A stretch of DNA of 64,000 nt, taken from positions 496,001 to 560,000 of the forward strand of contig CAJTIY010000001.1 in NCBI GenBank assembly GCA_910576555.1. Direction: 5' to 3'. Position 1 is the stretch's first letter. Each line of letters starts with the position of its first letter. Below are positions 7,313-17,185 of the stretch, piece after piece. The position numbers were made by a program, and so were the translations under genes. The notes beneath the pieces were generated by a model. It did not search any database. It had not been told where the DNA came from and was given only the letters and a program-made list of their open reading frames with translations. The stretch comes from an uncultured Alistipes sp. (GTDB taxonomy: Bacteria; Bacteroidota; Bacteroidia; Bacteroidales; Rikenellaceae).

Positions 7313-8320
7313 ATGTCCATCGTACGCAACACGGAGAGCGATCTCGATTACGAAAACAAAATCCGCCCGCAGGAACTCGAAAACTTCGCCGGACAGGAGA
7401 AGATCGTCGAGAACCTCCGCATCTTCATCAAGGCGGCGCTCATGCGCGGCGACTCGCTCGACCACGTACTGCTGCACGGCCCTCCGGGACTGGGCAAGAC
7501 CACCCTCGCGAACATCATCGCCAACGAGATGGGAGCGCAGCTGCGCCTCACGTCGGGTCCCGTGCTCGACAAGCCGGGCGATCTGGCGGGGCTGCTGACC
7601 AACCTCGCACCGGGCGACGTGCTCTTCATCGACGAGATCCACCGGTTGAGCCCCATCGTCGAGGAGTATCTCTACTCCGCGATGGAGGACTACAAGATCG
7701 ACATCGTGCTCGACAAGGGCCCCTCGGCCCGATCGATCCAGATCGAGCTGGCCCCCTTCACGCTCATCGGCGCCACGACGCGCAGCGGCCTGCTGACCTC
7801 GCCCCTGCGCGCCCGCTTCGGCATCCAGTGCCACCTCGAATACTACGACGCCGCGGTGCTCGCCGGCATCGTGCGCCGCTCGGCCCGCATCCTCGACGTC
7901 TCGATCGACGACGAGGCAGCCCACGAAGTGGCGCTCCGTTCGCGCGGCACCCCGCGCATCGCCAATGCGCTGCTGCGGCGCGTGCGCGACTTCGCGATGG
8001 TGAAGGGCGAGGGACACATCGACCTCGACATCACCCGCATCGCCCTCACGGCGCTCAACATCGACTCGCGGGGACTGGACCACATGGACAACAAGATTCT
8101 GGGAACGATCATCGAAAAGTTCAAGGGCGGCCCCGTGGGACTCAACACCGTGGCGACGGCCGTGGGCGAAGATGCCGGCACGATCGAGGAGGTCTACGAA
8201 CCCTTCCTCATCAAGGAGGGCTTCCTCAAACGCACGCCCCGCGGCCGCGAGGTGACCGAAACGGCCTACACCCACTTGGGATTCGCAGCCCCCGGCGACG
8301 GGGAGGCATCGCTTTTCTGA
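7313..8320 (+). CDS. ruvB: RuvB, Holliday junction branch-migration ATPase
   Basis: RuvB is the hexameric AAA+ motor that, with RuvA, drives branch migration during recombinational repair. It has 335 residues, normal for the family, with Walker A GPPGLGKTT, Walker B LFIDEIHRL, sensor GATTRSGLL, arginine finger region LRARFG and the C-terminal winged-helix DNA-binding domain (GPVGLNTVA ... FLKRTPRGR). The ATG at 7313 fits the family N terminus (DYENKIRPQ) and lies immediately after the promoter; the upstream in-frame extension is low-complexity and is not needed. No ruvA is adjacent. Confidence 0.97.
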   Translation: MSIVRNTESDLDYENKIRPQELENFAGQEKIVENLRIFIKAALMRGDSLDHVLLHGPPGLGKTTLANIIANEMGAQLRLTSGPVLDKPGDLAGLLTNLAPGDVLFIDEIHRLSPIVEEYLYSAMEDYKIDIVLDKGPSARSIQIELAPFTLIGATTRSGLLTSPLRARFGIQCHLEYYDAAVLAGIVRRSARILDVSIDDEAAHEVALRSRGTPRIANALLRRVRDFAMVKGEGHIDLDITRIALTALNIDSRGLDHMDNKILGTIIEKFKGGPVGLNTVATAVGEDAGTIEEVYEPFLIKEGFLKRTPRGREVTETAYTHLGFAAPGDGEASLF

Positions 8321-8468
8321 CCGCACGGAGCGGACCGCAGCATAAACCTCCGACACGCATCCCGACGCCTACCGCACGACGGTCCGGCGACAGCCCGCGC
8401 ATTCGTTTCCGGCGTCCGTTCCGTCCGACAGGATGACAAATGCACGGATTTTGCGCGGAAAGGCCATC

Positions 8469-9758
8469 ATGCAGAACGATAGCAACACCGCCGAGAGCTT
8501 CCGGGAGGAGGCGCTCCGCTACCACGAAACCCCGCATCCGGGCAAAACGGAGGTCGTACCGACCAAACCCCACCATACGCAAGCCGAACTCGCGCTGGCC
8601 TACTCGCCCGGCGTCGCGGCCCCTTCGCTGGCGATCGCCGCCGATCGCGACGCCGCCTACCGCTACACGAACAAGGGCAACCTCGTGGCCGTCGTGTCGA
8701 ACGGCACGGCCGTACTCGGACTAGGCGACATCGGCGCCGCGGCCTCGAAACCCGTCATGGAGGGCAAGAGCATGCTCTTCAAGGTCTTCGCCGGCATCGA
8801 CGCCTTCGACATCGAGGTCGACGAACGCGATCCCGAACGGTTCGTCCGCCTCGTGGAGGCGATCGCCCCGGGATTCGGAGGCATCAATCTGGAGGACATC
8901 AAAGCCCCCGAGTGTTTCGCGATCGACCGGTTGCTGCGCGAACGGCTGGACATCCCGGTGATCCACGACGACCAGCACGGCACGGCGGTGATCGTGACGG
9001 CGGCGCTGATCAACGCCGCGAAGATCGCCGGCAAGGATCCGGCTTCGATGCACATGGTCGTCAACGGCGCAGGGGCCGCGGCGATCGCCAGCGTACGGCT
9101 GCTCCTCGCGCTGGGTCTGCGGCGCGAAAACACGGTGCTCTGCGACAGCCGGGGCCCCGTCACCGTCTACCGCAACGACCTGCCGCCGGAAAAGCGCGAG
9201 TTCGCCACCTCGCGCCGCCTCGCTTCGCTGGCCGAGGCGCTGCACGGCGCCGACTTCTTCCTCGGCGTCTCGAAGGCCGACGTGCTGACCGCCCCGATGA
9301 TCCGCACGATGGCCTCCTCGCCGATCGTCTTCGCACTGGCCAATCCCGATCCCGAGATCGCCCGTGCGGCGGCCGTGCGCTCGCGCCCCGACCTGATCTT
9401 CGCCACGGGACGCTCCGACTACCCCAATCAGGTCAACAACGCACTGGGATTCCCCTACCTCTTCCGAGGCGCCCTCGACGTTCGGGCCACGCGGATCGAC
9501 GACGGGATGAAACTGGCCGCCGCCCATGCGCTCGCCGAACTGGCCCGCCAGCCCGTCCCGGCACCCGTGCTCCGCGCCTACGGACTCGAGAGCCTCGAAT
9601 TCGGCCGCGACTACTTCATCCCCAAGCCGCTCGACCCGCGCCTGCTGTGCACGGTCTCCACGGCCGTAGCCCGCGCCGCAGTCACCTCGGGCGTCGCCCG
9701 ACAGCCCGTCGACGACTGGGATGCCTACGCCGAACGGCTGCGCCGGATGCAGGAGTGA
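8469..9758 (+). CDS. Malic enzyme, NAD(P)-dependent, without phosphotransacetylase domain
   Basis: This enzyme decarboxylates L-malate oxidatively to pyruvate. About 429 residues comprise the N-terminal malic domain (TQAELALAYSPGVAAP; YTNKGNLVAVVSNGTAVLG; VIHDDQHGTAVI) and the NAD-binding domain (VVNGAGAAAIA; ALANPDPEI; GRSDYPNQVNN). Many bacterial relatives, including Bacteroidota ones, carry a C-terminal phosphotransacetylase-like domain of about 330 residues; here the protein stops after the malic part. I prefer the ATG at 8469 over one 12 codons upstream because the upstream peptide is basic and unlike the family. Cofactor preference is not clear from sequence. Confidence 0.92.
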   Translation: MQNDSNTAESFREEALRYHETPHPGKTEVVPTKPHHTQAELALAYSPGVAAPSLAIAADRDAAYRYTNKGNLVAVVSNGTAVLGLGDIGAAASKPVMEGKSMLFKVFAGIDAFDIEVDERDPERFVRLVEAIAPGFGGINLEDIKAPECFAIDRLLRERLDIPVIHDDQHGTAVIVTAALINAAKIAGKDPASMHMVVNGAGAAAIASVRLLLALGLRRENTVLCDSRGPVTVYRNDLPPEKREFATSRRLASLAEALHGADFFLGVSKADVLTAPMIRTMASSPIVFALANPDPEIARAAAVRSRPDLIFATGRSDYPNQVNNALGFPYLFRGALDVRATRIDDGMKLAAAHALAELARQPVPAPVLRAYGLESLEFGRDYFIPKPLDPRLLCTVSTAVARAAVTSGVARQPVDDWDAYAERLRRMQE

Positions 9759-9775
9759 TCCATATATATTAATAT

Positions 9776-9815
9776 TAAAAAGCACCCCGCCGGAATTGTT
9801 TCCGGCGGGGTGCTT
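9776..9815 (-). terminator. Strong terminator after aroB, between convergent genes
   Basis: A stem of about 15 bp, AGCACCCCGCCGGAA at 9781-9795 pairing with TTCCGGCGGGGTGCT, has five Ts on the minus strand (9776-9780). The T-run orientation fits aroB, and the hairpin could also slow rightward transcription from the malic enzyme gene. Confidence 0.88.
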
Positions 9816-9843
9816 CGCCATCCGCAGAAGACAGCGAAGCGTT

Positions 9844-10863
9844 CTACCGCCCGAACAGCGCGGCGAACTCGGCCGGCGTATACGGACGCACCGTGCAGTC
9901 GCCGATACCGACAGGCAAGACGATGTGCAGCACGCCGTCCGCGCTTTTCTTGTCCTTCGGCACCTCGAGCAGCAGCCGTTCGAGCTCCACGGGCGGCTCG
10001 AGATCGAACCCCAACGTACGGAGCACCGCGACGATCCGGTCGCGGTCGGCCGGAGCGAGCAGCCCCGCCGCGACGGCCGCATCGGCGATCAGCGCCATGC
10101 CGACGGCCACCGCCTCGCCGTGATTCATGGCCGGCGTGCACTTCTCGATGGCGTGGGCCAGCGTATGGCCGAGGTTGAGTTTGCGCCGCTCGCCCCGCTC
10201 CCGCTCGTCGTGCGAGACGATGTCGGCCTTCACGCGAATCGAGGCCGAAATCACGTCGGAGAGCAGGTCGTCGTCACCGCGCAGCCGCGCGAAGGTCGCC
10301 CCCTCGATCCGGGCGAAGAGATCGGCATCGGCGATGACGGCCGCCTTGACCGCCTCGGCCAACCCGGCCCGGAAGTCGCGGTCAGAGAGCGTGCGCAGCA
10401 ACGCCGGATCGCAGACGACGAATTCGGGCTGGGCGAAGGTCCCGGCCATGTTCTTGTATCCGTCGATGTTCACCCCGTTCTTGCCGCCGACGCTCGCGTC
10501 GACCTGCCCGAGCAGCGTCGTGGAGACAAACCCGAACCGCAGGCCCCGCATGTAAGTCGCCGCGGCGAAGCCCGCCATGTCGGTGACGATGCCGCCGCCG
10601 ACGGCCAGCACGAAGGTCGACCGGTCGACGCCCAGTTCGATGAACCGGCGGTAGATCCGCTCCACGCTCCGGAGCGTCTTGCTCCGCTCGCCCGTGCCGA
10701 CGAGCACCGTATCGAAACGCTCCGCGAGGGCGCTCCAGTGCCGCGCGACGTTCGGGTCAATGACCGCGACCACGCGGCCCGACGGCAGGAGGCCCGGCAG
10801 CAACTCGCCGGCCGGGCCTATGTAAATACCGCTCTGTGCGAACAGATCGAAGGTGGGTTCCAT
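9844..10863 (-). CDS. aroB: 3-dehydroquinate synthase
   Basis: AroB converts DAHP to 3-dehydroquinate, the second step of the shikimate pathway, using NAD and a divalent metal. The 339-residue protein shows the NAD-binding region (VLAVGGGIVTDMAGFAA), substrate/metal motifs QVDASVGGKNGVN, EAVKAAVIAD, KLNLGHTLAHAIE and the second metal His in MNHGEAVAVGM. Length is normal to slightly short. It is monocistronic: convergent with the malic enzyme and divergent from typA across an 82-bp gap. Confidence 0.97.
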   Translation of the reverse strand: MEPTFDLFAQSGIYIGPAGELLPGLLPSGRVVAVIDPNVARHWSALAERFDTVLVGTGERSKTLRSVERIYRRFIELGVDRSTFVLAVGGGIVTDMAGFAAATYMRGLRFGFVSTTLLGQVDASVGGKNGVNIDGYKNMAGTFAQPEFVVCDPALLRTLSDRDFRAGLAEAVKAAVIADADLFARIEGATFARLRGDDDLLSDVISASIRVKADIVSHDERERGERRKLNLGHTLAHAIEKCTPAMNHGEAVAVGMALIADAAVAAGLLAPADRDRIVAVLRTLGFDLEPPVELERLLLEVPKDKKSADGVLHIVLPVGIGDCTVRPYTPAEFAALFGR

Positions 10864-10918
10864 GCGTTCGAAGTGTCAGTAAGTGGGTAAAAATAGCACA
10901 AATTCCCGAGAATTTGTA

Positions 10919-10926
10919 TACCTTTG
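10919..10926 (+). promoter_or_regulatory. -7 promoter element of typA
   Basis: TACCTTTG at 10919-10926, 19 nt before the typA ATG. Confidence 0.7.
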
Positions 10927-10945
10927 CGACGTAAAATATTCGTTT

Positions 10946-12748
<1,803 letters not shown>

Positions 12749-12758
12749 ATCCGCAGCC

Positions 12759-13073
12759 ATGACAACGTTCACGCTTTCGCTTTGCGTCGGCGCCGCGGTA
12801 GGCGCACTCGACGTCATCCCGATGATCGCACAGCGGCTCCCGTTCCGCTCGTGTCTCTCGGCGTTCTGCACCTATCTGTTCGCCGCCGTCATCGTCTTCT
12901 ACAGCGACCTGCCCTATCTTCCGTGGTGGGCCGACGGCATGGCCGTGGCGCTGATGATGGCGCTGCCCGTGGTGCTCACCTTCGTCGGCAAGGAGCGCAA
13001 GGCCGCTCCCGTGGTGCTGCTCAACGCACTGCTCATCGGCTTTTTGATCAGCGTCGCCAAGCACTTCCTTTAG
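12759..13073 (+). CDS. Small hydrophobic membrane protein, unknown function
   Basis: A 104-residue protein with three to four predicted membrane helices (about 5-25, 33-50, 57-78, 84-102). Short polar loops contain only a few charged residues, chiefly GKERKAA between the last two helices. I do not recognise a family. It starts 10 nt after typA and ends just before a strong terminator, so the two genes are probably cotranscribed. Codon use matches the neighbours and there is no sign of decay. Confidence 0.7.
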   Translation: MTTFTLSLCVGAAVGALDVIPMIAQRLPFRSCLSAFCTYLFAAVIVFYSDLPYLPWWADGMAVALMMALPVVLTFVGKERKAAPVVLLNALLIGFLISVAKHFL

Positions 13074-13095
13074 GCCGGCTTCCGTAACACGAACG

Positions 13096-13128
13096 AAGGG
13101 GTGTCCGAACGAATCGGACACCCCTTTT
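13096..13128 (+). terminator. Terminator after the typA unit
   Basis: A 13-bp stem, AAGGGGTGTCCGA at 13096-13108 with TCGGACACCCCTT at 13114-13126, continues into a short T-run. It may also serve the leftward lipoprotein gene ending at 13145. Confidence 0.85.
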
Positions 13129-13144
13129 CCATGCCTTCCGGGTC

Positions 13145-13978
13145 CTATTCGGGGAGCGTGGAGAGGCGCTCCATCGCAGCCTCGGTGGTCTGCATGCCGT
13201 CGCTGTCGATGCCGAACACGATGATCGCATACTCGGTGCCGGGCTCCAGACCCTCGAACTTCACGACCGAGCGCCCGGCACGGGTGAAGGAGGGATCGGA
13301 CCAGTCGACATCGTCGAACAGCTCGGCCGAGAAGATGATGTCGTCGACCGCCTCGTCGAGCGAATCGTAATCGGCGAAATCGTCCGCCGCCATCTGCGCG
13401 ACGTAATAGCGCACCTCGGGATCGGAAGCTCCGACCACCGCTTCGATCGACGAGGAGGTGCAGGCGCTCTCCTGAATGATGAACCGGCACTCGGCCGACG
13501 GCGCGAAGGTCAGCGTGCGGAACTCGCGCTTGAGCAGCGGCGCGGTCACCTCGCCCTCCGCGGTCAGGCCGAAAACGCCCACGTAATAGGGCGTGTCGTA
13601 GAACAGTTCGCTCTCCGTAAAGGCGTAGCGGCCCTGCTTGAGCTCCTGCGCGAGGTATTCGGCCACCGTCATGCGGTTGACGCCGGCCATCACGCGGATG
13701 AAGTCGAGCTTCATGCGGATGTACTCCTCGTCGCTCTTGCAGAGGCGATCGACATCGGCCTTGTTGTCGACGGCGACGTAGTAGGTCGCCGTGTTGGTCG
13801 TCTCCTCGACGACGATGTCCGCCCCGGTCATCGTCTCGTTCGACACGACGATCGTGAATTCGGGATCGGGGGCAGGAGGGACCGGAGACGTTCCGGGATC
13901 ATCCTCCCCGCATGCGACGGCGCCGAGCAGCGCCAGCAGGGACAGGTGTCCGAGCAACGTACGGAAGTTGGCTTTCAT
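13145..13978 (-). CDS. Surface lipoprotein with two fibronectin-III-like domains carrying helical insertions
   Basis: The 277-residue protein starts with a lipoprotein signal (LALLGAVAC, then GEDD). Acidic residues right after the Cys fit the Bacteroidota lipoprotein export signal, suggesting surface exposure. Two repeats of about 110-120 residues follow (FTIVVSNETMTGADIVVEE... and CRFIIQESACTSSSIEAVV...). Each has the pattern strand, Y-Y-V-A strand, acidic/helical insert, then PGTEYAIIVFGIDSDG. The same domain occurs in the lipoprotein at 35362-36714. The start at 13978 is chosen because it gives the signal peptide. I know of no assigned function; adhesion or glycan binding is possible. Confidence 0.8.
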   Translation of the reverse strand: MKANFRTLLGHLSLLALLGAVACGEDDPGTSPVPPAPDPEFTIVVSNETMTGADIVVEETTNTATYYVAVDNKADVDRLCKSDEEYIRMKLDFIRVMAGVNRMTVAEYLAQELKQGRYAFTESELFYDTPYYVGVFGLTAEGEVTAPLLKREFRTLTFAPSAECRFIIQESACTSSSIEAVVGASDPEVRYYVAQMAADDFADYDSLDEAVDDIIFSAELFDDVDWSDPSFTRAGRSVVKFEGLEPGTEYAIIVFGIDSDGMQTTEAAMERLSTLPE

Positions 13979-14051
13979 GATTTGGTGTTTATATAGTGTG
14001 CGGCAATATACGAAAAATCGCCATCCGTTGTCCGATCGATCGCAAAAACGA

Positions 14052-14423
14052 TCATCGTTTCGTTCGCATCGTGCCGAGCGAGACCACATGCCACGTGACG
14101 CCCGCCGCCACGGCGAGCAGTCCGACCTGCGCCCAGACGATGCCGGCAAGCGGCCGGCAGACGCACCATAGCATCGAGACCCACATCAGCACGAGGGTCG
14201 CGATCTTGGCGTGCAGCGGTATGGCGCGGTGTTCGCGGTAGTTGCGTATGTAGCTGCCGAAGAGACGATGGGTGAGCAGCCACTCGTAGAGCCGCGGCGA
14301 GGAGCGCACCCACAGCGCCGCCGAGAGCAGCAGAAAGGGCGTGGTCGGAAGCAGCGGCACGAAGATGCCGACGATGCCCAGCACGAGGGAGAGAGCGCCG
14401 AGCGCGGAAAGCAGGATACGCAT
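14052..14423 (-). CDS. DUF454 (YbaN-like) inner-membrane protein
   Basis: A 123-residue membrane protein with the YbaN/DUF454 signature near the N terminus (LGIVGIFVPLLPTTPFLLL) followed by WVRSSPRLYEWLLTHRLFG, and two more helices at the C terminus. The family is widespread and its function is not established. It is transcribed leftwards towards the lipoprotein gene, 73 bp away, so cotranscription is possible but not certain. Confidence 0.88.
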   Translation of the reverse strand: MRILLSALGALSLVLGIVGIFVPLLPTTPFLLLSAALWVRSSPRLYEWLLTHRLFGSYIRNYREHRAIPLHAKIATLVLMWVSMLWCVCRPLAGIVWAQVGLLAVAAGVTWHVVSLGTMRTKR

Positions 14424-14478
14424 GGGGCAAAATTACGCAAATTCGACGCACGACAGCACGACGACCCGTAATTTTGTC

Positions 14479-14486
14479 TATATTTG
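14479..14486 (+). promoter_or_regulatory. -7 promoter element of rpiB
   Basis: TATATTTG at 14479-14486 precedes the rpiB ATG by 112 nt, a long leader for this genome. Confidence 0.65.
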
Positions 14487-14598
14487 TCGGAAATAAACCG
14501 CGCGCAGTCCCGACCCTCGTGCGCATGCACGTCGACGGCCGGAGGCCTCCTGCACGGCATCGACTTTGCGAAAGGAGATCGAAACACACAGACTCGAT

Positions 14599-15039
14599 AT
14601 GGAAAAAATCGGTATCGCCTGCGACCATGCGGGCTATGAAATGAAGGAGTTTCTCGTAGGTTACCTCGGCGCTCTGGGCTACGAGGTGCTCGACTTCGGC
14701 ACCCACTCGCCCGAAAGCGTCGACTTCCCCGACTATGCCCATCCGCTGGCCGAGGCGATCGAGCAGGGAGAAATCGCCCGGGGCGTGGGGCTCTGCGGTT
14801 CGGGCGAGGGCATGGCCATGACGCTCAACAAGCATCGCGGCATCCGCGCCGGGCTGGCATGGGAGCCGGAGATCGCCGGACTGATCCGCCGGCACAACGA
14901 CGCCAATGTGATCGTCTTCCCGGCACGCTTCATCACCAACGACGAGGCGGCGGCGATGCTCGACATCTTCCTCGCGACCGAGTTCGAAGGCGGACGCCAC
15001 GAGCGGCGCATCGCCAAGATCCCGGCCGGGTGCGCATAG
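14599..15039 (+). CDS. rpiB: Ribose-5-phosphate isomerase B
   Basis: RpiB interconverts ribose-5-phosphate and ribulose-5-phosphate in the pentose phosphate pathway. The 146-residue protein has the family's DHAGYEMKE, GLCGSGEGMAMTLNKHRGIR (catalytic Cys, anion-hole residues) and RRHNDANVIVFPARF. The ATG at 14599 gives the standard N terminus; an in-frame ATG 11 codons upstream adds a non-family peptide. It is monocistronic. Confidence 0.96.
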   Translation: MEKIGIACDHAGYEMKEFLVGYLGALGYEVLDFGTHSPESVDFPDYAHPLAEAIEQGEIARGVGLCGSGEGMAMTLNKHRGIRAGLAWEPEIAGLIRRHNDANVIVFPARFITNDEAAAMLDIFLATEFEGGRHERRIAKIPAGCA

Positions 15040-15287
15040 CGCGCGCCCGATCCCATCGCAGGCAGTGCCGCACGGCGCCGCAGGGCGAAGTGCAGACGGT
15101 CCGGCACCCGACCGGGCCAACGACACCGCACCTCGCGGGCGACGATCGCCGGACCGACCGACTCCCTTCGGATACGCAGAGCAGCGGCCGCCCGTCGGAA
15201 GGAGCGACACATCCGAGCCGGTCGGCGTCGTGCAGGGCCGCAGCGAAAAACCTCGGAGACGACCCGACACGGATCCGGCCCGACCGA

Positions 15288-16103
15288 TCAGTCGAGCCGA
15301 TAGACATAAGGCGAGAGGCTACGCAGCCGCTCGCTTTTTTCGTGTGCGTCGAACAACCCGAAAACAGCCGAGCCCGAACCCGACATCGAGGCGTAGAGCG
15401 CTCCGGCGGCCAGCAGCCGCTCCTTCGCCGCGCGGATGGCCGGACGGGCGGCGAAGATGTGCGGTTCGAAGTCGTTGGTCACCCGCCCCTGCCACTCGGC
15501 GAGCGGACGGCGCAGTCGCTCGGCGAGCGGCACCTCGGGCACCCGCGGCCGCACGCCGGCATAGGCCTCGCGCGTCGACACCCCCTCGTCGGGCTTCACG
15601 ATCACGAGCGTCAGCCCCCCGAGGTCGATCGGATAAGGGGTCATCTCCTCGCCTCGCCCCGTGCAGAGCTGGGGCGTATTGCGCACGAAGAAGGCCGTAT
15701 CGCTGCCGAGCGCCGCGGCGCATCCGATCAGCTCCGCCTCCGGGAGGCCCAGTCCGAACAGCCCGTCGAGCGCGAGCAGCACCGCCGTGGCGTCGGACGA
15801 ACCGCCGCCCAGCCCGGCACCGAACGGCACCCGCTTGTCGAGCCGGATCGCGACGCCGTCGACACCGTAGCGCTCCCGCATCAGCCGGAACGCCTTCAGA
15901 CAGAGGTTGTCCTCGGCGGCGCAGTCCACCGCCAGCCCTTCGGCGCGGAACGTCGCGCCGCGCGAGGCGGTGCGCGTCACCTCCACCGTGTCGTACAGTC
16001 CCCGCACGGGAAATAGCACCGTCTCGAGGTCGTGGTAGCCGTCGGCCCGCCGGCGCAGCACGTCGAGACCGAGGTTGATCTTGCAATTCGCATTCAGAAT
16101 CAT
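15288..16103 (-). CDS. ispE: 4-diphosphocytidyl-2-C-methyl-D-erythritol kinase
   Basis: IspE phosphorylates CDP-methylerythritol at the 2-position, step four of the MEP isoprenoid pathway. The 271-residue GHMP kinase has NCKINLGLDVLRRRADGYH at the N terminus, the ATP loop PFGAGLGGGSSDATA, and the C-terminal SMSGSGSAVFGLF motif. The start at 16103 gives the family N terminus. A minus-strand TACCTTTG (16109-16116) is only 5 nt upstream, so the transcript is probably leaderless. ispD, the preceding pathway gene, is at 31725. Confidence 0.96.
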   Translation of the reverse strand: MILNANCKINLGLDVLRRRADGYHDLETVLFPVRGLYDTVEVTRTASRGATFRAEGLAVDCAAEDNLCLKAFRLMRERYGVDGVAIRLDKRVPFGAGLGGGSSDATAVLLALDGLFGLGLPEAELIGCAAALGSDTAFFVRNTPQLCTGRGEEMTPYPIDLGGLTLVIVKPDEGVSTREAYAGVRPRVPEVPLAERLRRPLAEWQGRVTNDFEPHIFAARPAIRAAKERLLAAGALYASMSGSGSAVFGLFDAHEKSERLRSLSPYVYRLD

Positions 16104-16108
16104 AAACA

Positions 16109-16188
16109 CAAAGGTAACAAGGAAAATCGAAACCGGGAAATGTTTTCGCCCCCGCAAGCCGTTTTCCGCCTCGGGGTTCGTATCTTTG
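16109..16188. promoter_or_regulatory. Divergent promoters for ispE and the GSCFA gene
   Basis: The leftward -7 element TACCTTTG occupies 16109-16116 (minus strand) and the rightward TATCTTTG occupies 16181-16188. They are 5 nt and 4 nt from their respective ATGs, so both mRNAs are predicted to lack a leader. Confidence 0.7.
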
Positions 16189-16192
16189 CGTC

Positions 16193-17158
16193 ATGAAATT
16201 CCGCACCGAAATCGAACCCTGCCCCCGCCCCTTCCGCATCGGCCATGCCGATCGCATCCTCGCCTTCGGCTCCTGCTTCGCCGAGCACATCGCCGCACGG
16301 CTCGCCCGCGCCAAGTTCCGCACGACGGCCAATCCGACGGGCATCCTCTTCAACCCGCTCTCCATCGCCGCGACGATCGACGCCTGTGCGGCCGCACGCC
16401 CCGTAAGGCGCGAGGAGCTGCACCGCGACGACGAACGCTGGTTCCACTACGGATTCCACGGCGACCTCTCCGCCCCGACGCCCGACGAAGCGCTCGCGGC
16501 GATGAACGACGCCCGCCGGCGGGGTGCCGAAGCGCTCCGCACGGCCGGCGTGATCGCGGTGACCTTCGGCACGGCTTGGGTCTTCGAACGCGAAGGCGTC
16601 GTCGTGGCCAACTGCCACAGGCAGCCCGCAGCGGAGTTCGTGCGGCGCCGCCTGACGACGGACGAGATCGTCGCGGCCTTCGACCGCCTGCTCGCCGGAC
16701 CGCTCGCCGGCAGGAAGCTCCTCCTCACGGTGAGCCCCGTCCGCCACCTCGCCGACGGACTCGAAGGCAACGCCGTCAGCAAGGCCGTGCTGCGGCTCGC
16801 GGCCGAGGAGCTCGCCGAAAAACACCCCGACGTCGCCTACTTCCCCGCCTTCGAGATCCTCAACGACGACCTGCGCGACTACCGCTTCTATGCCGACGAC
16901 CTCGTCCATCCCGCGCCGCAGGCCGTAGCCTATGTCTGGGAGCGGTTCGCCGAGACGCTCCTCGACGACGAAGCCCGGCGCCTGCTGCCCGAGATCGAAG
17001 CCATCGTCACGGCCGCCGCCCACCGTCCGCGCAATCCCCGCAGCGACGCCCACCGCGCCTTCTGCCGGCGGCAGCTGGAGCGCATCGCCGCGCTGCCCGC
17101 AATCGATTTCGGCGAGGAGGAGGCATATTTCCGCCGATCTCTCGAAATAAATTCGTAA
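16193..17158 (+). CDS. GSCFA domain protein, putative SGNH-like hydrolase
   Basis: A 321-residue cytoplasmic-looking protein named for its motif AFGSCFAEHIA at residues 24-34. It also has NPTGILFNPLSI, VTFGTAWVFE, LLTVSPVRHLADG and the C-terminal YRFYADDLVHPAPQAV. The first motif's Ser/Cys and the late DxxH resemble an SGNH/GDSL esterase layout, so an esterase or acyltransferase activity is possible, but no substrate is established. It is common in Bacteroidota. The gene for the degraded phosphatase-like protein follows 27 nt downstream. Confidence 0.88.
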   Translation: MKFRTEIEPCPRPFRIGHADRILAFGSCFAEHIAARLARAKFRTTANPTGILFNPLSIAATIDACAAARPVRREELHRDDERWFHYGFHGDLSAPTPDEALAAMNDARRRGAEALRTAGVIAVTFGTAWVFEREGVVVANCHRQPAAEFVRRRLTTDEIVAAFDRLLAGPLAGRKLLLTVSPVRHLADGLEGNAVSKAVLRLAAEELAEKHPDVAYFPAFEILNDDLRDYRFYADDLVHPAPQAVAYVWERFAETLLDDEARRLLPEIEAIVTAAAHRPRNPRSDAHRAFCRRQLERIAALPAIDFGEEEAYFRRSLEINS

Positions 17159-17185
17159 ATTTGCGCGTTATCGCTTTCAAGCACC

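Noticed and set aside
13084..14580. Possible integrated element around tRNA or short hypothetical genes
   Set aside because: No integrase, no attachment-site duplication and no composition shift were seen; the genes are lipoprotein, DUF454 and rpiB with normal codon use.
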